DNA of 64,000 nucleotides from Cristatella mucedo (GCA_009760855.2 WPIO01000009.1:2060001-2124000), one strand, 5' to 3'. Counted from the first letter of the stretch, positions 10,765-22,584 are shown. Numbers and translations: made by a program. The notes: a model not told the origin generated them from the letters alone.

Positions 10765-11179
10765 TTTTGGCCTTGCAGCGAATTCTGATAATTCTGCATT
10801 GAATCAAAAATAGGTCGCAAAAGGTGCGACTCCGCGGATATTCATGTGTAGCAGACCAGCTGTGACCAACGCTGTTACAGTCTGAACGCCATCTTGATTG
10901 TCGTTCAACTGCGAATTCCTTTTTTGTCTTCTTAAGCACTCCTCTCCGTGAACCATCCATTCTTGCCATACAAATTTTGTTTCTCTTTACCAGCGTACTA
11001 AAGTAAGTTTTTCTTTTTTAACCTATTTTAATTTAACTTGGAGTAAGATTACTGAGGATTGCATTGTTCTCCAAGGTAATCAATTGAACACAACCCTCTC
11101 CCTCGTGCGATATTTTATATTAGTCAACAATTCTCAGTCGTACAGGAATGAGAACAGTTTCTAATCTTTCTGTGAAAAG

Positions 11180-11430
11180 TCCTTGTCAAAGACAAGGCCC
11201 TTTGATTCGTCCTTCGTGTGCTCATGCGTGCTGACACTGTGCATGCTGCCACTAAACACACTTGCATGCTGACCCTATGCATGTCACCCCTAACCATGTT
11301 ATTCATGTTATCTATCAAAAATGATATTACTCACCATCCAATCGCGTTTCCCTTTGCAGCAAATGTAAAGCGACTAGAAAGAGATTGAGTTCTCTGAGGG
11401 CGCTTTATCAAGTGCGTTATTATTATTCCT
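11180..11430 (+). mobile_element. LINE family A 3' UTR
   Basis: Only the untranslated 3' region is present (tgattcgtcc, gctgacactgtgcatgctgcc, tgcatgtcacccctaaccatg), ending in the hairpin agcgactagaaagag...gagggcgctttatc and (TTA)n. Confidence 0.85.
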
Positions 11431-12244
11431 TAAGAAAGGCTGTTTATTGGAATTTCGCTTGCAAATTTGTACTAAATGTCCGTAGTTTCCGACCTTCCTT
11501 CAAGGAACTCGCGTATATTCACAGTCCATACAGAACACTCGAATCTGCATGTTTAGCTCGGCTATTTGACCGTGAGACACCAAATCGCCCGTATCTTGCC
11601 GTCTCGATCTCGGATCATTAGGTCATCTAAAGCTACGAAATATTTGAGTCTGATACCATAGTTGGTAACTTTAGACTCATCTAAGCTATCTATAAAAATG
11701 AGCCATTTTATCTTTGACCTGCCAGAATGCCTCAAATTAAGGTAGTACTCGATTACTTTTCTCACGTCTCAGTAGCATGCAATTGGAAACTAGCCGAGCT
11801 ATCACGACCGCTTGGACCAAGTATATTATAGATATATATATTTTTTTGTGGCAACGGTTCCCTGTGACCAGTTGGTCAATCTTTATAAAAATCAGAAGGT
11901 TTAATATTTTATGTGGGAATATTTTAGCAGAAAACGAATGCATTACAACGGACTACTTTTTCGCACAGTGGCCCTTAGTCTTTTAACCCGACATTGGCCT
12001 CTGGAACAATTACCCTCTCCCAGGGATTCGTCCCCCAGATATGCTTATGAAGCTTTAAAGCCGGCATCTTTGAAAGAGAAAAATGCAGCAGGGAGGTTCT
12101 TCGAGCTTAGATGTGATCAGGATGACGTCAAAGGATACTGTCGTGTACAGTTAGCAAAGTCTTTGTCATGACTTGTAGGGTGAGTGGTGGGGTCGAGTCC
12201 TGAAGCAGCTATTTTGTAATGCTCAACGAGCAAGGGAAATTCAG
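11431..12244. other. unassigned AT-rich DNA
   Basis: No gene or repeat is recognised. Short open frames (for example 11777-11986) overlap on both strands without motifs. Confidence 0.4.
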
Positions 12245-12665
12245 CTATTAAGCTTCCAAAGCCTGGAACTGACTACCAAGTGACATTATTTCATCTCCCG
12301 ACTGAAAAGAAGCTAAAAACCTACCTGCTCCCTAAGGCTTATGCTCCGTTCAAGCGAATCCTTTCTGAGCTTAGAAAAGTCGTGACGAAGGGCAAAAGCG
12401 ACATGCTTTTGCCCAGGTATATTTATCTTTTTTGTCTGTACGCTTTGACTGCTTACCTGTGCATGGTTCAGTGCACGTTACCCAATCAGCGGGCATGGGT
12501 ATCTTCTTGTTGTGGTATACTTTTATATGCTTTTCTAAGAATGACACAGGTGGGTGTTTTTGGATACTTGCTGAAGCGTGGTTGATGCCTTGCAGAGAGT
12601 TGTAATGCGTCCCAATTGTGAATCGATTCTCTTCGGGCGCTATGTAAAAGGCATTATTATTATTA
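12245..12665 (+). mobile_element. LINE family C (L2/CR1-like) 3' fragment
   Basis: The segment near 12255 reads as a broken FKAWN.LPS followed by a lysine-rich KKLKTYLLPKAYAPF in the frame 12280-12585. This is equivalent to the end of L2-type reverse transcriptases. The end ttctcttcgggcgctatgtaaaagg plus (TTA)n resembles, but differs from, family A. Confidence 0.65.
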
Positions 12666-13274
12666 AACCTACTGGAGATATTCTGCCACTACATTAATTA
12701 AAGTGCATAATTAGATTTTCTTTACCTTGCTTTTTTGCTTATGCGGAAATGAGATCGGCTGCAGTTTTAATTGCAATTCTAGAGTAACGAAACCACGTAG
12801 CCTGTTGCTCGTGGACACTTTTTATGTGAACTATGAGGAGACAATGCGTAAATTGCTTCCAACGGAGCTTATTCACAAGTGGGGGAGCAATCATTCGGAT
12901 TTCAAGGATGTACCTCTCAAGCACATAACCTTTGAGGACTGAGCACGATCTCCCACTTTATTAAGCAAGTTAACTGCGAGCTATCGAATAGTCGTGGGAA
13001 AAACCTGGTGAAATTCACAAACTGGATCGTAGCCTCAATCGCAACATTGGCTCAGTCAGCATCTCTCCTTTAGCCTCTGCTAGTAATTTGGTCTTCCTGC
13101 TCCAAAATTACCTATGGCTGTAAGACCACATCAGTCTCACAACGAAGTCTACCGACACTTAGCTAGGAAAAGGTGCGAAAACTGTATCTACATAGGTAAA
13201 ATGCACCGAAGCTAAATCAGTACATGCATTTACCACACCACATTTAGACCACCTAATAAATCGTCGTGTATCTG
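12666..13274. other. unassigned DNA
   Basis: No gene is recognised. Open frames at 12727-12942 (plus) and 12739-12924 (minus) overlap and have no motif. Confidence 0.4.
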
Positions 13275-13520
13275 GATGATAATAATAATAATACATTTGA
13301 ATAGAGAAGAAGAGAACTGAATATCTTTCTAGGCACTTTGCAGATGCTGCATAGAAAGCATTCCCAAATGATTGGTGGTAACATCCGCAAACAGCAGACA
13401 CAGAAGAAGCAGGTACAAGCATACGAACGACGAATCACTAAGACCCACTAAAGGCTGTGACAAACAGGTGTGTGTTAAGCTTCTTTTTAAATGTCGTCGT
13501 GTCAGGAGACGTTGTGACGT

Positions 13521-13617
13521 CCGAAGGTAAAATATAAAGCGCCTAGAAAGAGATTGAGTTCTCTGATGGCGCTTTATCAAGTGTATTACTATCATTATTA
13601 TTATTATTATTATAATG
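13521..13617 (+). mobile_element. LINE A tail inserted in opposite orientation
   Basis: A plus-strand family A end (aaagcgcctagaaagagattg... and (TTA)n) lies inside the minus-strand LINE A body. The host sequence resumes at gtagtgagtttcaggc after a possible short gta duplication. Confidence 0.75.
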
Positions 13618-14486
13618 TAGTGAGTTTCAGGCTTTGGGAGCATAGGAATTAAAGGCACGGTCTCCAAAGTATTTGAGGTTCATACGAGGTATAGGTAAAC
13701 GATTAGATTCCGAAAAATGGGTGGTACGATGCTTAGCCTGGTAGGGGAGTAGATCTGATAGGTAGGCCGGAGCCTAAGAATGAATGGACATAAAAGTGAG
13801 TGACATAACCTTGAAGTCAACATGCTGCTTGACTGGAAGCCAGTGCAGGCTGGCGAGAAATGGTATGATGTGGCAACTTCGCTCACGAAAACTGTAAGCG
13901 CCTGATCGCACAGAACGGAAGGCCAGCAAGCAGTGAGTATAAGTAAGTCAAGACGGGATGTCACAAATGCATGGACCAATTTAGATGTAGAATCCCTAAG
14001 CGAGCCGAATTTTGAGCAACGGTATGTAGCTGGAAGTAGGCAGACTTGACTGCGGAACTGATGTGGCCGTCTAATAAAAAGTCACTTTGGAACATGGCAC
14101 CCAGATTTTGTGCAGATTCAAAACGGATATGCTGGTAGCCTGAGTCACACTTGGTTTGCCCCTGACTAGAAAGTTGGCTTAATCATCATTCAATTTAAGA
14201 AAATTTGCTTCCATCCATGTGCGGTTGTCATCAATACATGCAGCAAGGGAGGTGAGAGAATTCGACATGATGGAGGGCTGGGAGGGATCAAAGCAAAGGT
14301 ACAACTGAGTGTCACCTGCATAGAAGTGAAAGCCTAGATTGGGCTCGTCAATCTCATCGGTAAGAGGGAGAGTATACACCGTGAAAAGAACAGGACCAGG
14401 CACAGAGCCCCGAGGTACTCCATATATCACTGGCTCCTCAGAAGATCCTTGTCCATTCACATCAATATTCTGGAGTATCCCACCGA

Positions 14487-14600
14487 GATAATAATGATAA
14501 CAGTAACAATAATGCACTGGATAAAGCGCCCCCCAGAGAACTCACTCTCTTTCTAGGCGCTTTACATTTGCTGCAAAGGAAACACAATCGAATGGCGATA
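14487..14600 (-). mobile_element. second LINE A tail within LINE A
   Basis: A (TAA)n-containing 3' end with the gcgcccccc...ctaggcgctttac hairpin. It interrupts the reverse-transcriptase sequence between the GVPRGS and AAFDTIDH segments, so it is either a nested insertion or a deletion joined to a second copy. Confidence 0.65.
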
Positions 14601-15235
14601 GGACCTGAACCATTGCAGTGCAGTGCCAGTGATGACCAGGCGAGATGAGAGGCGCTCAAGAAGGACTTGGTGATCGATAGTGTCAAAAGCTGCCATAACA
14701 CGCAAGCATCGACCAAAAGATCGAGCCAAACGCGAACAGAGACTTTACCGAAGTCTTCATTCCTAAGAAGGTCTTCATACACCCGAAGCAATGCTGACTC
14801 TGTGGTGATTAGCTCTAAAACCAGACTGGAGCTTACTAGCTAGATTTGAAGTTTTCAACATATGAGTTCAGCTGGTCCTGCCACATCGTTCCAGTGTCTT
14901 TGATAGGAACGGTAGAAGGGTAACTGGGAGGAAGTTGCTTAAGTTCTCTTGGTCTAGTGTAGCTTTCTTGAGAGTTTGGCCTGACTGCAGCCCTTTTCAA
15001 GGTGTTGGGGCATGACCTGAGGCTAATGACATATTTATGATGTTAGGTACGCATATTAGCAGCAGATCTATGCATTATAGGAGCATCTAAATTCACCCGT
15101 GAATTGTGAAACCTCAAGAACCTTGACGTCAATGGTGTCCACGCGAGAGTATCTCCTTCGTCCCTGCTGCTCAATTCCCCTTCTGACCTGTCGTCATTGG
15201 TAGAGTGCTACAATGCTACACTAGCTGACTGCCGA

Positions 15236-15380
15236 GCTAGTTTGGTCCAGTGGTTAAGGTGCTCGCCTCGACCAAGGTCTGCCTGAGGTCGTGGGCTCGA
15301 GCCCCGAGGCATATGTGAAGAGCCTGAATAGAGATTAAGTTCTCTTGGGACGCTATACAAATGAATAATAGTGTATATAT
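15236..15380 (+). mobile_element. SINE S2, best-preserved copy
   Basis: tRNA-like head (tttggtccagtggttaaggtgctcgcc) with A-box, B-box (gtgggctcgagcccc), a short body and the end tagagattaagttctcttgggacgctatac, then an A/T-rich tail. The head resembles a true tRNA 5' half, but no 3' acceptor half follows. Confidence 0.8.
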
Positions 15381-15451
15381 ATATATATTTACTATGCCTG
15401 TAGCAAGATCGATACTCTTTAGGATTTTTTAGGCGCACATGAATACCGAAT

Positions 15452-15454
<3 letters not shown>

Positions 15455-15525
<71 letters not shown>
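15455..15525. repeat. (TA)n microsatellite
   Basis: About 35 uninterrupted TA units. Confidence 0.97.
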
Positions 15526-15527
<2 letters not shown>

Positions 15528-15779
15528 AAGCACGCAGTTTTTAGGGAGCAAGGTTTACTGTTTACTATTTACAGCCACCAGAAAACACAATAAACACTCT
15601 GCTGCTGACATAGTACCCATTAGAAATGCAAATAGTTTTCATAAGTACACCTCGACACTACATTAATATATGGCAGCGAATAAGCTGTAGAGTTATATGG
15701 CAATCTCATTCCTGATTTTCCTGCCTGTCTGTACTCCAAAATGACAAAGTGGATGTAACGCTGGAGAGTTTGTCAGTGA

Positions 15780-16195
15780 AGTTGCTACGGTCACTCCTCA
15801 CCTCCTTAAGACCTGTGGTGGCTTCCCACCAAGAAGCGCCTTGACGTCAAAGTCCTATCCCTCGTTCAAGTTACAATGCTCCTATACCTGGAACTCTTTA
15901 TTCTCACATTATGTTCGTACTTCTTATTTTTGTCTCCTATGTGCGCTGTACTAATGTGAATTATCTATGTGCTTAGGCATTCTGAAATTTGGCATTTCGT
16001 CAACCTCCTTTTCAGCATACGTAAATACCCAGAACAAAACTTAGTTCTCTAAGAGGGCAACACGAATTTTATTCAAATATATATATATATATATATATTT
16101 TTTCACTAATTAAGTGAAAGGCTTTCGTTCCACCCTATGTGAAGTCCCGTGAAATAGCTTTGGTTCTCTTTGGCGCTATAAACAAACACCATTTT
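15780..16195 (+). mobile_element. diverged LINE/SINE tails
   Basis: Two ends resembling the family A/C tail (aacttagttctctaagaggg near 16040, and ggttctctttggcgctataaac near 16155) flank a (TA)n run at 16076-16099. Upstream, ctcctatacctggaactc resembles the LINE AWNSL segment. The copies are too degraded to assign. Confidence 0.4.
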
Positions 16196-16739
16196 TACTC
16201 CCCCAATACACCCCCGTCCAACTTTTAGCACTATTTAGGTCAAAAAGTAAATTTTTAATTCATTTAGCATTCTCTTTGCAAGCAAATAACTAAATATTAC
16301 GGATAAACTTAATACACGATATATTACTATTTAATAGCTCTTTTCTTAAATTTTCAAGAATGTATCTTTTAGAGAGATTAAGAATATTCATGTTTTACAA
16401 GGTTAAAAAAGACGGTAACAATCAATTTACATAACTTTGAATGTTAGTACGTGCATGAGTGAGATCGTGAGTGGCTTCCGTAAACACGAGTAGCTTATGA
16501 CATGATTACCTGCGCTCTTATATTTATTGTCACACAACGACGGTACAGCAATAATGAGAACCGTGTCCTGTAAAAACAGGGAAAATAGTTTTACTAATTT
16601 GCATAGATTATTACAACATGCACTCACATAGTTACAATTTCTCTTTAAATTGTGCTTTGAATTATGAAACTGTGATGAGTAGGCTTTTGATCAACATGTC
16701 ATTTAATTTCACGTTTATACTCAGCGGAGATTCTCTCTC
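16196..16739. other. unassigned AT-rich DNA
   Basis: No gene or repeat is recognised. Confidence 0.4.
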
Positions 16740-16842
16740 GAAGTAACGGATATTCACTTTACAGCAAATGTAAAGCACTTAGAAAGAGATCAAGTTCTCT
16801 GAGGGCGCTTTATCAAGTGAATTATTATTATTATTATGATTA
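16740..16842 (+). mobile_element. LINE family A terminal 100 bp
   Basis: Only ttacagcaaatgtaaagc, the hairpin end and (TTA)n remain. This is a severely 5'-truncated insertion. Confidence 0.8.
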
Positions 16843-17261
16843 TATATGGATTGTCTTTAATTTCCAACTTAATTCCCGCGATGGCTACCTGGTGGGTAGA
16901 TGCTTTTCCCGAAATTTTTTCGCGTGTAGGCCGCGCCTCATTTATTTAAGTAAACCAAGTCTTCATTCATTTTATATTTTTGCGATCTCACTTCGATTCT
17001 ATATTCAAGAAGTCGTTCCTTCGTTATTTTAGGTGGTTTAACATTCCCTTTGACGACTCAACTGACTCCCTAAGTTTCGAATTTCGTGCATTGACTGATT
17101 CATTTTCTCGTATGGCTCGTGCATAATCCCACTCACAACAAAGGACGCAATCAAATATTCTCACACGGTTGTATCACCTCTTATTATTACCAAATTCTGC
17201 ATATCTGACCACATGCGGATCTCATTCAGTCTGCAGTTTGTGCCCTCCTCCATATCTTGAA

Positions 17262-18455
17262 TAATAATAATACAAAGCTTAGTCTCTTTTTCAGCACTTT
17301 AATTATGTTGTAAAGAAAGCATTATCAAATGGTTGTTTGTAACATTGGCATATCGACAAGCGTAACATAATAAGAGGTGACATGCATGGTGCCAACATGT
17401 AAATATGGCTAGTGGTAGCAAGCACGGAGTTAGCGTGCATAAACGAACAAAGGACAAATCACAGAGACCCAATCAAATTCTGTGAGAAACGGGTGCATTT
17501 TTAGTTTACTTTTAAATGTCATCAAGTCAGCTGATGTAAGGATGTCATTCGGCAGTCTTTTTTAAGCTTTGGGAGCATACTAACTGAAGGCATGGTCTCC
17601 AAATAATTTGACTTTGGTTAAAGGCACAGCTAAGCGATTTGAGTAAGCAAAGTAGGTAGTATAGCCTGGTTGGGGGAGTAGTTCTAATAAGTCGGCTAAG
17701 TAGCCAAATAATGAAGGGATCTAAAAGTGAGAGTGACTTGTGAGCCTCGAATTCGATGAGCTTCTTGATAGGAAGCCAGTGCCGGGCCGGCGAGAAGTGG
17801 TGAGATGTGGGTACTACGACGCGCGACGCCGCGAGACAAGCCCAGCGTCAGAGTCTTGCACTACCTGTAAGCGCCTGACTGCACAGGCCGGTAGACAAGC
17901 AAGCGATGAGTTCCAGAAGTCAAGACGGGATGTCACAAATGCATAGACCAATTTGGATTTAATGCCCAGTATAATAAGCAGGCCCAAATTTTAGCAATGC
18001 TGTTTAGCTGAAAGTAAATACAGTCGACACCGCTAATAAAAATACGCTCGGGCTGGAAAATGGCCAATCTTATAGGCAGAGCATTCCCATATGTTGAGTG
18101 AGACTATGACTAGAGTAAATCTGGGACGCGGAACTGCTATCCTTATAAGCGGAGTATTCCTATATCCGATATTCTTATACGCGGAGTCGACTGTAGATTT
18201 GAATGTGGAATTCTTATGCGTGGAGTCGACTGTAGATTTGAATGTGGAGCGTATATAGTCGTCTAGTGAAAGGTCGCTTTAGAAGAGGAATTATATTACG
18301 AATTATCGCCTAGCTTTCGTGCAGATGCTACAGGAGACATGCTGACGGAGCCGATTTTGAGCGTTAAGCTTTCCAATTTCTGAATCACCCTCGGTTTATC
18401 TATAACTTGTGCTTTGAGAAAGTTTCCTGCCACCCAAGTGCGGATGTCAACAGTA
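17262..18455 (-). mobile_element. LINE family A, diverged, carrying MITEs
   Basis: An old minus-strand family A copy. (TAA)n and a degraded 3' UTR are at 17262-17560. A C-terminal reverse-transcriptase remnant follows (equivalent of the cggtctccaaa and ggcagcc..gtgcaggtcggcgagaagtgg blocks). Farther upstream is the block equivalent to LGVLFQSDLSLDDHI near 18260 and KLNDTKT near 18400. It is interrupted at 18021-18193 and ends at a second element at 18456. No open frame survives. Confidence 0.72.
18021..18193 (+). mobile_element. MITE copy 1 (173 bp) with TA target duplication
   Basis: Begins cagtcgacaccg and ends cggagtcgactg, with imperfect terminal inverted repeats, flanked by TA on both sides (18019-18020 and 18194-18195). 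Removing it restores the LINE A sequence. TA duplication and CAGT ends fit a non-autonomous Tc1/mariner (Tigger/pogo-like) element. About 40 bp of its right end is repeated at 18211-18235. Confidence 0.8.
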
Positions 18456-18633
18456 CAGTCCACTCGGCGTATAAGGGTATCTGATGTAGGAATGATTCGC
18501 TGATAAGAATAGCAGCTTCGCGTCCCAGATTTACTCTAGCTATAGCCTCACTCTCCGCGCATTTGAGAATGCTCCGCCTATAAGAATGGCTATTTTGCCG
18601 GCCCGGGCGTATTCTTATAAGCGCAGTCGACCG
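18456..18633 (-). mobile_element. MITE copy 2 (178 bp), inverted
   Basis: The same element as 18021-18193 in the opposite orientation. It is flanked by TA at 18454-18455 and 18634-18635, and its internal blocks (gtaaatctgggacgcg and ctattcttat) match in reverse complement. No coding capacity. Confidence 0.8.
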
Positions 18634-18939
18634 TATTCGTGCCTTCATAAATGAACATCGGTAGAAAGCAAGCGTCGAGTGGCTGCAACCTGTGACCTCC
18701 CTTGACAAATTTTCCAATGCTTCTATATACGAAGAGGTCACCTTAATTAAATCTAGTAAAAAAAGATCTCGTCTGATGACCCTTTACCATACCCTCTCGG
18801 GTTTTCACTGGCAGACAAACTCAGTCCAGCCATTACTCAGCTTTGTAGTGCTTCTCTGGATAAATGGTTTGCTCCAAAGTCTTCCTAATATCGTAGGATT
18901 AATATTTAAATAGGGTGAATTGGATTCAGAGATCCTAGA

Positions 18940-20336
18940 AAACTATCAACCATGTTTCGCTTCTTTAATAATTCTTCAAGATTCTCAAAAAAATTGTAGC
19001 TTAGCAGCTTGTGTAACGCGTTAACGGATTGAATTGTCAGATACATTCTAGTCGCGATTCAAGCGATACCACTCTGCTGAAACTGCTCTCCTTCGTGTGA
19101 CCAACGGCATCCTAGACAGCAACGATGGTGTTAATGTCACTGCCCTAGTGATCGCGATATCCTACTAGAACGATGGAGAATAACGACGGGTTAGGCAGAC
19201 AAAGCATTGGTATGGTTAAATCGCATTTGTCTGAACGTATTAAATCTGTGTCGTGTGGTGGTCCCGTCTCATCTAGCAGACAGGTCACCTGTGGGGTTCC
19301 GAAGGGGTCTGTTCTCGGTCCTTTGCTGTTCTCCATTTAAACCGAGCCTCAGGGAAAAGTGATTCGGGCCCCGTTCGTATCATTTCTATGCTGACGATAT
19401 CCAGCTGTATTTGCCATTTAAACCATTGCAGTGACTGATAAAATGGAATGCTTGCCTCCAGCCATTTGATCCTAGATATCGGCCAATTTCGGTCAACTAA
19501 CCGACGATAAACCAAGCTGCTACCCGCTGGCCATTCCAATCATGCGGGTGGACTAGTAGACCTTGCTCTTCCAATATTCAGATACTCTAGTGCGCCCCTC
19601 ATCATGTGCCTCGGAATTTATTTGTTTTCCCTTTGATTACTGTTTGACGCTTAATAGCCTCATTAATAGGATCATTTCTACAGCTAACATCACATTCAAT
19701 CGCAGTCCAAGATTAGGGACTGCTTACCACGGTGGCGGGCTTAAGATCTTACTTTTCAAATTCCCTGATTCTGTCCAGGCTGGACTACTGCAATTCCGAT
19801 CTGTCTGGGCAAACAGAAGAAGGAAGTAAGTGCCTCTGCAACCGGTGGTGAAAATGGCTTCAATGCAAGTAAAAAAAAATTCCTTGGGGTTCTGCCACGT
19901 GTCTCCTTTGCTGAAGCAGGTGAGATGGCTCCCGGTTTATCAGCGGATACACAGTACAGTTCTTACGCTGACTCATAAGGCCAACCACGCCTCGGCTCCT
20001 TCATTCCTAGCTGAAATGCTGCACCAGTTTCAGCCTTCGCGAACTTTCAGGTCCTCTATGAACAATAAATTATATGCTCTATTCCTACGGTAAAAATATT
20101 TGGTGACAGAAGCTTTTGCTCTGCAGGTCCTAGACCTTGGGGAACTCACTTCCAAAATTCTCATGAAGCGACATCTCTCCTGCTGCCGACTGTAGCACAC
20201 CCTTTCCAGCCGTCCTGAGTTGGTACTTTCATGCTACTCACTTCTTCAACAGCCCTTCTGACTCAGCTCTGTCCCTCACGTTCTTTTGTTGTGTGAGAAA
20301 CGCTCTATAGGCTACCGAATGTACACCGAAAACACA
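18940..20336 (+). mobile_element. LINE family B, long broken reverse transcriptase
   Basis: Reading left to right across frameshifts: a TALLRV segment near 19078, then GVPKGSVLGPLLFSI near 19295, then FYADDIQLYLPFKP near 19385 with an intact YADD catalytic box. After a degraded thumb come VRWLPVYQRIHS and LTLTHKANHASAPSFLAEML in the frame 19830-20093, and the 3' UTR. Stop codons and frameshifts interrupt it. It ends tail-to-tail against another family B copy. Confidence 0.82.
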
Positions 20337-20337
20337 T

Positions 20338-20635
20338 GTCTGTAACTCCGAAAAGTCACTCAGTCTACGTGGGTGTGGCGCAGGAGAGTGTTGTGTAGCT
20401 CACTCACAGCCTAAACAGCTTTCGGCACACATTCGGTAGCTAACAGACTTCATCTCATACAACAAAGAGAAAGTGAGAAGCATAGCCGAGTCAGGAGAGC
20501 AGTTGAGGTAGTGAGTAGCGTGAAAGTAGCAGCTCAGGATGGCTGGAAAGGATGTGCCATATTCGGTAGCAGGAGAGTAGTTATCGTTGCATAAGAATTG
20601 TGGAAGTAAGTTCCACAGTATAGGACGCCTTTTAA
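20338..20635 (-). mobile_element. LINE family B 3' fragment, inverted
   Basis: A minus-strand family B 3' UTR starting at tctgtaactccg (the terminal block) and reaching back to the segment for RLWNSLP. It abuts the plus-strand copy head-on at the 3' ends. Confidence 0.75.
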
Positions 20636-22325
20636 GCTTTTGGAGTACTGTGGTAAACTCGCATGCATTACTCCCACTTATTCCGTGTGCCTTTGCGAAG
20701 TTACAGGCGGAAATATATTATATCGCATATGCTTTCTCAGCTGGACTACTAAAGGGCACCTCAGTTCTTTTGAAGGCGAAACTCACGACGGTTCAAGTAT
20801 CGCACGGATCATACGTGCTTCATCTGAGAGAAGCCCATCTTATGTTTAATTATCGGTGGAGGTAGTTATTCCACACATGGGACGTGCATTTCGTGCTCCG
20901 TGGCTTCTCCTCCTTCTTCTACGACTATATGATAGCATCTTCCAAAATGATTGTCAACATTGTTCGAAAACCGATGTGCAGAAAAAATGATCTGGATCAT
21001 GCAGCGACAGTAGGATGCCACGTTCAATGATGAGAATACAGAATACAAAGGGTTTTCGGGAGAGCACATCTGAAGAATGCGATATCTGAAGCCTCGCCGA
21101 CTAGGCCATTACCGATCTTGATCATTCCGTTGTGATATCTATCGCTTTTTGGTAAATATGCAATCGGAGGCCTGCATTCTCACAACGGGCTGGCAAAAAA
21201 CAAGCATTTTCTCTGGAATGCCAGGCATCGCTGACCAGCCATGTCCTAGCAAGTCCTCATGACCGCAGCCACTCTCGCCTAGCCATTTTCAGTGCACTCA
21301 CTCCCGGCAATACTCTCGCGTGACAATCTGGCGGTATTGCTCAGGGCAACGTGCTTTTTTGGTGCAAAGCCAGAGCAATGGTTGCCAGTCGGAAGGATTC
21401 CCCTTAATCTCGACCACTAGCCGGGAGCGAAATATCCTGCCGGGGACAAGGCAGCACACGTGACTTTAAAAAAAAAATCAAAATAAATGGCAGGCCAATG
21501 AATAAGCTGAGGGTAAATGAAGGTACATTGAGACCATCATAAAAATGCAAATAGACTTTTTTCAAATCGTCCTTATCCGTGCTGAAGGCTGGGCCTCTGG
21601 GGGAGGAGGGTGCTGTAGCTGTTAGAAGGGAGGGAGGAGAGGACACAGCAGGTGGCTGCTGCTGTTGCTCTTTCTCTCCCACAGCCGATGACTCATGGCT
21701 GGATACTATCACACTGGCAGGTAAGCGAATTAGGCAGACTTAAGAGAACTTGCCATTTTAATGTAGCGCTGCCACATCTGCAGGTTTTCTTTTTTCCCAG
21801 CTGGCCACTTATTCGAAGAGTCATGACATTGGCCTGAAGCAAACAGTATTCCGTCTCAACGAGGAATATGACCCCCTCTCCGAGACTCTATGCCTCTGAA
21901 AACGTTAGCTGCTAGAGTTGGCTGGTAGGCGAGTCATCGAGTTGAAATAATGTTTGACATTGTCTGTTGAGTGTGCTAGTAATAATAGTATGCAGTGTGC
22001 ATACTTGTACCAGGGCCTACGACATGGGATCTCTGGCAGACACACCTGATTTCTAAGATTGACAAGTGGATTTGGCACCTCAAGCTCGTGTTAATGTAGA
22101 GCACCACATTCACGCAGAAGCCCGTCTAGATTGTGAAACTCGGTGCTGAGCTGGTGAGCAAAATGGCTAGGACTTCAGCCTGCTTTTTGGCCGCTCGGAG
22201 GAGCTTGATGCCAATTCCTTGGTTGGAGGAAACGTCCGCAAGAATTGAAAGAGCTTCGCTTGCACTAAAAAAGCTGGCTGTTCGCCTACACAAAATTAAA
22301 AAGCAAGCCATCAAGTGAGTAAAAG
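20636..22325. other. unassigned DNA
   Basis: No confident gene. The frame 21404-21712 (minus) has a short hydrophobic run and Gln/Ser-rich sequence but no family match and no clear splice signals. The frame 22133-22318 (plus) ends next to a donor-like gtgagt, but has no methionine start and no matching acceptor in frame. Confidence 0.35.
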
Positions 22326-22470
22326 CCTCATTTTTTTATAGAGGTTAGAAGAGTCTTAGTGACTTTCACTTTGCTTGCACCGACGTATGCTTAATTGCCT
22401 GCTGCAGGACTCGAAACCACAACCCGAGTCTTGATGTGCCAGCACTTAATGGCAAGGCAAAAACCTTGCA
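22326..22470 (-). mobile_element. SINE S1
   Basis: Minus-strand S1: A-box region, B-box (gtttcgagtcctgcag), a diverged body and a tail (ctataaaaaaatgagg). Its head faces a (CAG)n array. Confidence 0.7.
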
Positions 22471-22483
22471 GCTCAGCAAGGTA

Positions 22484-22519
22484 GCAGCAGCAGCAGGGCA
22501 GCAGCAGCAGCAAGGTACC

Positions 22520-22584
<65 letters not shown>
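22484..22584 (+). repeat. (CAG)n trinucleotide array
   Basis: An interrupted start (cagggcagcag, caaggtaccagag) followed by about 23 pure CAG units. It is open in several frames (poly-Ala, poly-Gln), but nothing suggests it is coding. Confidence 0.95.

Larger units (their letters stand above)
13275..15080 (-). mobile_element. LINE family A, long broken reverse transcriptase
   Basis: One of the longer LINE copies. From right to left on the minus strand one can read LQSGFRA, then SALLRVYEDLLR, then the palm motif AAFDTIDHQVLLERLSSRL (near 14660-14700). The frame 14517-14179 follows with GVPRGSVPGPVLFTVYTLPL and FYAGDTQLY, then thumb and C-terminal pieces down to the 3' UTR and (TTA)n at 13275. 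In the catalytic YADD box the first Asp is Gly. It is frameshifted repeatedly and carries two later insertions (13521-13617 and about 14487-14600). It is inactive. Confidence 0.85.

Noticed and set aside
15236-15320. functional tRNA gene
   Set aside because: The A- and B-boxes are tRNA-like, but no matching acceptor stem closes, and the same head recurs fused to a LINE-like tail. It is a SINE.
21404-21712. membrane protein exon
   Set aside because: A short hydrophobic run in an otherwise Gln/Ser-rich frame, with no homology and no good splice sites on the minus strand.
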